A program made the position numbers and the translations under genes. From contig NZ_VLKJ01000006.1 in assembly GCF_007830315.1 (NCBI RefSeq), forward strand, positions 1 through 64,000: 64,000 nucleotides of DNA. The letters are read 5' to 3'. The notes beneath the pieces are model-generated. The model was not told where the DNA came from. It saw nothing but the letters and a program-made list of their open reading frames with translations, and made no database searches. The stretch is from Novosphingobium taihuense (GTDB lineage: Bacteria; Pseudomonadota; Alphaproteobacteria; Sphingomonadales; Sphingomonadaceae). Below, piece by piece: positions 60,328 through 64,000 of this stretch. Each line of letters starts with the position of its first letter. The stretch's first letter is position 1.

Positions 60328-62945
60328 CAGAACTGGGTTCCCACGTTGAATGTGAAGGTCTTGGGGTCGTCGCCGTCGACCTTTTTTAGCACCTTGGCGA
60401 AATCGAGACGGAATGGACCGAACGGCGAGTTCCAGTTTACGCCGATACCGACCGAAACGCGCGGTGAAGGCGAGTCACCCACGTAAACCTCGTTGAAGGT
60501 CTGCGTCGGATTGCCGTTAGAAGCACCGTTTGCGGCAGTGGGACTGGAGGTCGGTCGGCCCGTAACCACATCGGTGTAGATTTTTTGCGGGTTGACGAGA
60601 TTTGCAGGCAGTGGGTTGGTGATGCCCCAAGCTGCACCAGCATCAACATAGATTGATGGCCGCAAACCAAGCTCACGTGCGCCCGAGCCCAGCGGAATCT
60701 CAAGTTCTGCACGCGTCAGATAGTAATACTTGCCACCCAAGGCATCGTCGACCCACTGATTGCGATCGGTCGTTTCGACGCCGTTGACGATATACTTGCG
60801 GAGCACACGCGGCCCGACGCCACGAATGTCGAAGCCGCGAATCTGCGGTTCACCCAAGAAGAAGCGGTCCGTCAGTCGGACATCATCGACCGTCGGATCA
60901 TTGGAACGGCTCGACAAGGCCCTGATCGCGCCGCCTTCACCACGGACCGAGAAGATGAAACCGCCGCCGACGGGGAAGAATTTCGCTGCGTTTGCGGTGA
61001 TTCGCGCATACTTTACCGACCCACCGAGACCAGCAAAGTCAGCGCCGACGACGACTTGCGTACCCCTGCTAGGGCGCAGGCGGTTGTCGAGCGTATCATA
61101 AACTACCGACGCGCCGAGAATCGAACTGGTGCGCTTGCCGATGGCATCACACAGGTAACGACCTGCAAGCAGGATGCTGCACTGCCCGTCTATATAGAAC
61201 GTGTTCCTGTCGAGCGTCACGTCATCCAGGTTGAACGTATACCGCCCGATCAGCGACATATATTCGGACAGCGGCACGCCGACGCGCGCGGAGAAGCCGG
61301 TCGTCGCCTGCTTGTAGGTCGTGTTGCGGTTCGAATTGAACTGGTTGAAGCTGTTCAGGTCGCGCCGGTAGACATCCACGCCGAGCGAGATGTTCTTGTC
61401 GAATAGGTAAGGCTCGGTGAAGCTGACCTGCACCGAACGGGTAAAGCGCGAATAGTCGACCGACAGGCCGATGGTCTGCCCGCGTCCACGGAAGTTGTTC
61501 TGGCGGATCGACCCCTGGAAAATGAAGCTTTCAAGGCTCGAGAAACCAGCCGAAAGTTGAAGCTCGCCGGTTGGGCGCTCTTCCACGTTGGCTTCGAGGA
61601 CGATGCGGTCCGGCGCACTGCCCGGCTTCTGCTCGACCTCGAACTTCTCCTGGAAGTAGCCGAGCGACTTGATGCGGTTGGTCGAGCGCTTGACCTGGAA
61701 GGTGTTGAACGCATCGCCTTCGGCAATACGGAACTCGCGGCGGACAACCTTGTCCTGCGTGAGCGTGTTGCCGTTGACGTCCACACGCTCGACATAGACG
61801 CGTGGCGCTTCAGCAATCCGGAAGGTGACCGACATCGTCAGGTCATCCTTGTTGCGCGAGAAGTCCGGGCGAACGTCGGCAAAGGCATAGCCGAAGGCAC
61901 CTGCCGTCTCGGTCAGCGCATCGACCTGATCCTCGACCATCTTGGCATTGTACCAATCGCCCGTCTTGATCGGCAGGCGCTTGGACATCGCGTCGCTGTC
62001 AAAGTCGCGCAGCTGGCTATCGACCTTCACGTCGCCAAACTTGTAGCGGTCACCTTCCTCAACGACGTAGGTGATGATGAAGTCGCGCTTGTCGGGCGTC
62101 AGCTCGGCGACAGCCGAGACCACGCGGAAATCGGCATAGCCTTCAGTCAGGTAGAACTGGCGCAGCTTCTGCTGGTCGAACGCGAGGCGGTCCGGGTCAT
62201 AGCTCGTGCCGCTGGAGAACAGGCGGAAGAAGCGCGCCTGCTTGGTGACCATTTCGCCACGCAGCTTGCCATCACCGAACTTCTCGTTGCCGATGATGTT
62301 GATCTGGCGGACCTTGGATTTCGGCCCCTCGCTGATCTCGAACACGATGTCGACGCGGTTCTGGTCAAGCATGACCATCTTCGGCTCGACCGATGCGGCG
62401 AAGCGGCCCTGACGCTTGTACAGCTCAATGATGCGGGCAACGTCGGCACGGACCTTCGAGCGCGTGAAGATCTGGCGCGCGGCAAGCTTGATCTCGGGCA
62501 GGATCTTGTCTTCCTTGAGGCGCTTGTTGCCCTCAAGGATGATGCGGTTGATGACCGGGTTCTCCTTGACCTGCACGATCACGTCACCGCTGTTGTTGCG
62601 GATCGAGACGTCGGCAAAGAGTTCGGTTGCGTAGAGATCCTTCAGCGCCTGGTCACCGGTGGCCTGGGTATAGGTATGGCCGGGGCGGAGGCGGATGTAG
62701 GACAGGATGGTGTCAGGCTCCAGCCGCTGCGATCCCTGCACGGTCACCGTGCGGATAACATCTCCTGCAGGTGCCGGCACGGCCGCCGGAAGCGCCGGGG
62801 CGGCAGGAGCGGTTACAGGAGCCACAGTCTGGGCCAAAACGGCCTGCGGAACCGTGACCAATGCACTGGTAGCCAGCAGGCCAGCGCACAGCGGGGAGGC
62901 CTTGGCGCTCCGATTTCCTGCCCGGCCCGCGTTACGTCCAATCAT
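60327..62945 (-). CDS. bamA: Outer-membrane protein assembly factor BamA
   Basis: An 872-residue protein with a signal sequence (about residues 15-40) followed by an Ala/Pro-rich linker, five POTRA domains (about 60-400) and a 16-stranded barrel. The lid-lock motif is IRGFDIRGVGPR in loop 6, and the barrel closes with FTFNVGTQF. ATG 62943-62945 is preferred over the longer frame. It inserts beta-barrel proteins such as the one encoded at 2994-3665. rseP is upstream, skp downstream. Confidence 0.96.
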   Translation of the reverse strand: MIGRNAGRAGNRSAKASPLCAGLLATSALVTVPQAVLAQTVAPVTAPAAPALPAAVPAPAGDVIRTVTVQGSQRLEPDTILSYIRLRPGHTYTQATGDQALKDLYATELFADVSIRNNSGDVIVQVKENPVINRIILEGNKRLKEDKILPEIKLAARQIFTRSKVRADVARIIELYKRQGRFAASVEPKMVMLDQNRVDIVFEISEGPKSKVRQINIIGNEKFGDGKLRGEMVTKQARFFRLFSSGTSYDPDRLAFDQQKLRQFYLTEGYADFRVVSAVAELTPDKRDFIITYVVEEGDRYKFGDVKVDSQLRDFDSDAMSKRLPIKTGDWYNAKMVEDQVDALTETAGAFGYAFADVRPDFSRNKDDLTMSVTFRIAEAPRVYVERVDVNGNTLTQDKVVRREFRIAEGDAFNTFQVKRSTNRIKSLGYFQEKFEVEQKPGSAPDRIVLEANVEERPTGELQLSAGFSSLESFIFQGSIRQNNFRGRGQTIGLSVDYSRFTRSVQVSFTEPYLFDKNISLGVDVYRRDLNSFNQFNSNRNTTYKQATTGFSARVGVPLSEYMSLIGRYTFNLDDVTLDRNTFYIDGQCSILLAGRYLCDAIGKRTSSILGASVVYDTLDNRLRPSRGTQVVVGADFAGLGGSVKYARITANAAKFFPVGGGFIFSVRGEGGAIRALSSRSNDPTVDDVRLTDRFFLGEPQIRGFDIRGVGPRVLRKYIVNGVETTDRNQWVDDALGGKYYYLTRAELEIPLGSGARELGLRPSIYVDAGAAWGITNPLPANLVNPQKIYTDVVTGRPTSSPTAANGASNGNPTQTFNEVYVGDSPSPRVSVGIGVNWNSPFGPFRLDFAKVLKKVDGDDPKTFTFNVGTQF

Positions 62946-63067
62946 CACCAAGCGCCATCCCGTAATAAAGTGGCAGCTGGACGCCTGCGAGGAGGGTCCG
63001 GCCGCGGCAAGCAATGTAGCCCTCTGCCCGATGCCACAAGGCCAATCAAGCAAACATTGCCCCGCAT

Positions 63068-63093
63068 TTCTGTGGAAAGACATTCTGTGGAAA
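63068..63093. repeat. Tandem direct repeat between rseP and bamA
   Basis: TTCTGTGGAAA occurs at 63068-63078 and again at 63083-63093, a 15-nt period. It lies about 125 bp upstream of the bamA start and could be a binding site for a regulator. Its complement, TTTCCACA, resembles a DnaA-box core only loosely. Confidence 0.35.
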
Positions 63094-63157
63094 TCCGCTC
63101 GTCACCCCTGACCGCCGAATACCACGCGCCCCCGCACCGGACGCAATCAAACTCGCC

Positions 63158-64000
63158 TCACCCTCCGAACACCTTGAGTGACGCCACGTCATTGATCGTG
63201 ACGAACAGCATCAGCGCCATGACTAACGCAAGGCCGGTGCGGAAAGCCCACTCCTGCCCGCGCTGGCCCACCGGCTTCCTGCGGATCGCCTCGGCCGCGT
63301 AGAAAGCGAGGTGGCCCCCGTCGAGGACCGGAATTGGCAGGAGGTTAATGAACCCCAAGTTAATCGAAATCAGCGCCACAAACGTCACGAACGGCTGCCA
63401 TCCTGAAACCAGCTGTTCGCCGGAATACTTGGCGATCTTGATCGGCCCGCCAAGCTCCTTGACTTCACGCTTGCCGGAAATGATCTGGCCGATACCATTG
63501 ACCATCATCGAAATGATACTGCCGGTCTGACGGACGCCATCGACCGCAGCGTCAATCGGCCCTACCCTGACAATCTCGAAGCTTTTCGGCCCGATGCCGA
63601 GGAACCCGATCTTCTGTGTGTTTCCGAAGCGATCGCTCTCGATCTTCACCGAAGCGCTTGTGGCGAGATTGAGACGTTGCTCGCCGCGAAGGACCACGAT
63701 GTCGAGCGGCTCGCCCGGATTCTGCCCGACTTCCAGGCGGACATCGAGGAACGAATCCATTTCGTGGCCACGGATCGCAACGATGCGGTCACCGATCTTG
63801 ATCCCAGCTCGATCAGCGGCCGATCCAGCCTGAATCTCACCGACAACCGGCGGCACCACGACCTTGCCGTAGGCGAGCGTGAAACCGCCAAGAATAAGCA
63901 CCGCAAACACGAGGTTGGTGACAGGCCCTGCCAACACGATCAGCGAACGCTGCCACAGGGGCTTGGCCTGGAATGTGCGGTTGCGCTCCTCGGCCGGAAG
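63158..64000 (-). CDS. rseP: Site-2 intramembrane metalloprotease RseP, C-terminal part
   Basis: The frame is open to the window edge, so the N-terminus with the HExxH zinc motif is missing. PLWQRSLIVLAGPVTNLVFAV, a PDZ domain (VGEIQAGSAADRAGIKIGDRI), and NLLPIPVLDGGHL, the second zinc-ligand region, identify the family. The last helix ends ASLKVFGG. In E. coli RseP cleaves the anti-sigma factor RseA; in alphaproteobacteria the substrates differ. It precedes bamA by 212 bp. Confidence 0.93.
   Translation of the reverse strand, partial: LPAEERNRTFQAKPLWQRSLIVLAGPVTNLVFAVLILGGFTLAYGKVVVPPVVGEIQAGSAADRAGIKIGDRIVAIRGHEMDSFLDVRLEVGQNPGEPLDIVVLRGEQRLNLATSASVKIESDRFGNTQKIGFLGIGPKSFEIVRVGPIDAAVDGVRQTGSIISMMVNGIGQIISGKREVKELGGPIKIAKYSGEQLVSGWQPFVTFVALISINLGFINLLPIPVLDGGHLAFYAAEAIRRKPVGQRGQEWAFRTGLALVMALMLFVTINDVASLKVFGG

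Noticed and set aside
63068..63093. DnaA boxes in the repeats between rseP and bamA
   Set aside because: On the - strand the repeats read TTTCCACA, with two mismatches to the 9-mer box; only two copies are present.
61557..63302. A 581-codon + strand frame opposite bamA
   Set aside because: bamA on the other strand has full family support. The + frame has the composition of an antisense shadow.

Overview
The window is high-GC alphaproteobacterial chromosome. Gene content and order (the ffh-rpsP-rimM-trmD-rplS set, dapF-mtaB-ftsY-yciB, rseP-bamA-skp-fabZ, a DUF4169 protein, an HWE-family histidine kinase, dnaN without dnaA beside it) point to Sphingomonadales, most likely a Novosphingobium-like genome. 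The genus is inferred from recognised protein families, not from a database search. Almost everything is core housekeeping. The only clearly foreign-looking stretch is the first kilobase, where an IS5-family transposase end abuts an AT-rich orphan gene.

Layout. 1-900: IS remnant and AT-rich orphan. 1.1-2.9 kb: greB, a histidine phosphatase, DUF4169 and an IalB-like secreted protein. 3-5.2 kb: an outer-membrane barrel protein and rlmN. 5.2-13.5 kb: a membrane PAS-GGDEF-EAL-PilZ protein, a PHA-depolymerase-like hydrolase, a ferredoxin reductase-like flavoprotein, a D-aminoacylase-like amidohydrolase and a globin-coupled chemoreceptor. 13.7-16.8 kb: dnaN, fabG, fabD. 16.8-19.2 kb: an LD-carboxypeptidase divergent from a MurC/Mpl-type ligase, probably a peptidoglycan-recycling pair. 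19.2-25.6 kb: GNAT, PilZ, DUF808, a second PAS-GGDEF-EAL-PilZ protein, an acyltransferase and a crotonase-fold protein. 25.8-27.1 kb: rpsF-rpsR-rplI with a strong terminator. 27.1-34.5 kb: periplasmic amidohydrolase, amn, a YbjN-like protein, a hydrolase, asd and an S9 peptidase.

34.7-39.4 kb is the most notable region. The translation/SRP operon ffh-rpsP-rimM-trmD-rplS is interrupted between rimM and trmD by a VapBC-type toxin-antitoxin pair plus a small membrane protein. All are on the same strand and joined by 1-4 nt overlaps, and a double GTATATAC palindrome sits at the vapB promoter. 39.7-45.8 kb: a third GGDEF-EAL protein, then dapF-mtaB-ftsY-yciB (4-nt overlaps) and a PuuD-like membrane domain. 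45.9-49.6 kb: an alanine-rich lipoprotein, an HWE kinase with a receiver-only regulator, and kup. 49.8-54.8 kb: the cytochrome c maturation set ccmC-D-E-F-G-H-I, followed upstream by tRNA-His. 55.1-57.5 kb: type II secretion minor pseudopilins gspH-I-J-K. 57.6-64 kb: a 2OG-Fe(II) oxygenase, a MarR regulator, rpmE, then fabZ, skp, bamA and the 3' part of rseP (outer-membrane biogenesis).

Cyclic-di-GMP is a recurring theme: three GGDEF-EAL proteins, two of them with fused PilZ domains, and one free PilZ protein lie within 40 kb. Several intergenic inverted repeats look like operators or leader hairpins and are listed separately. No CRISPR array, prophage or integrase was seen.
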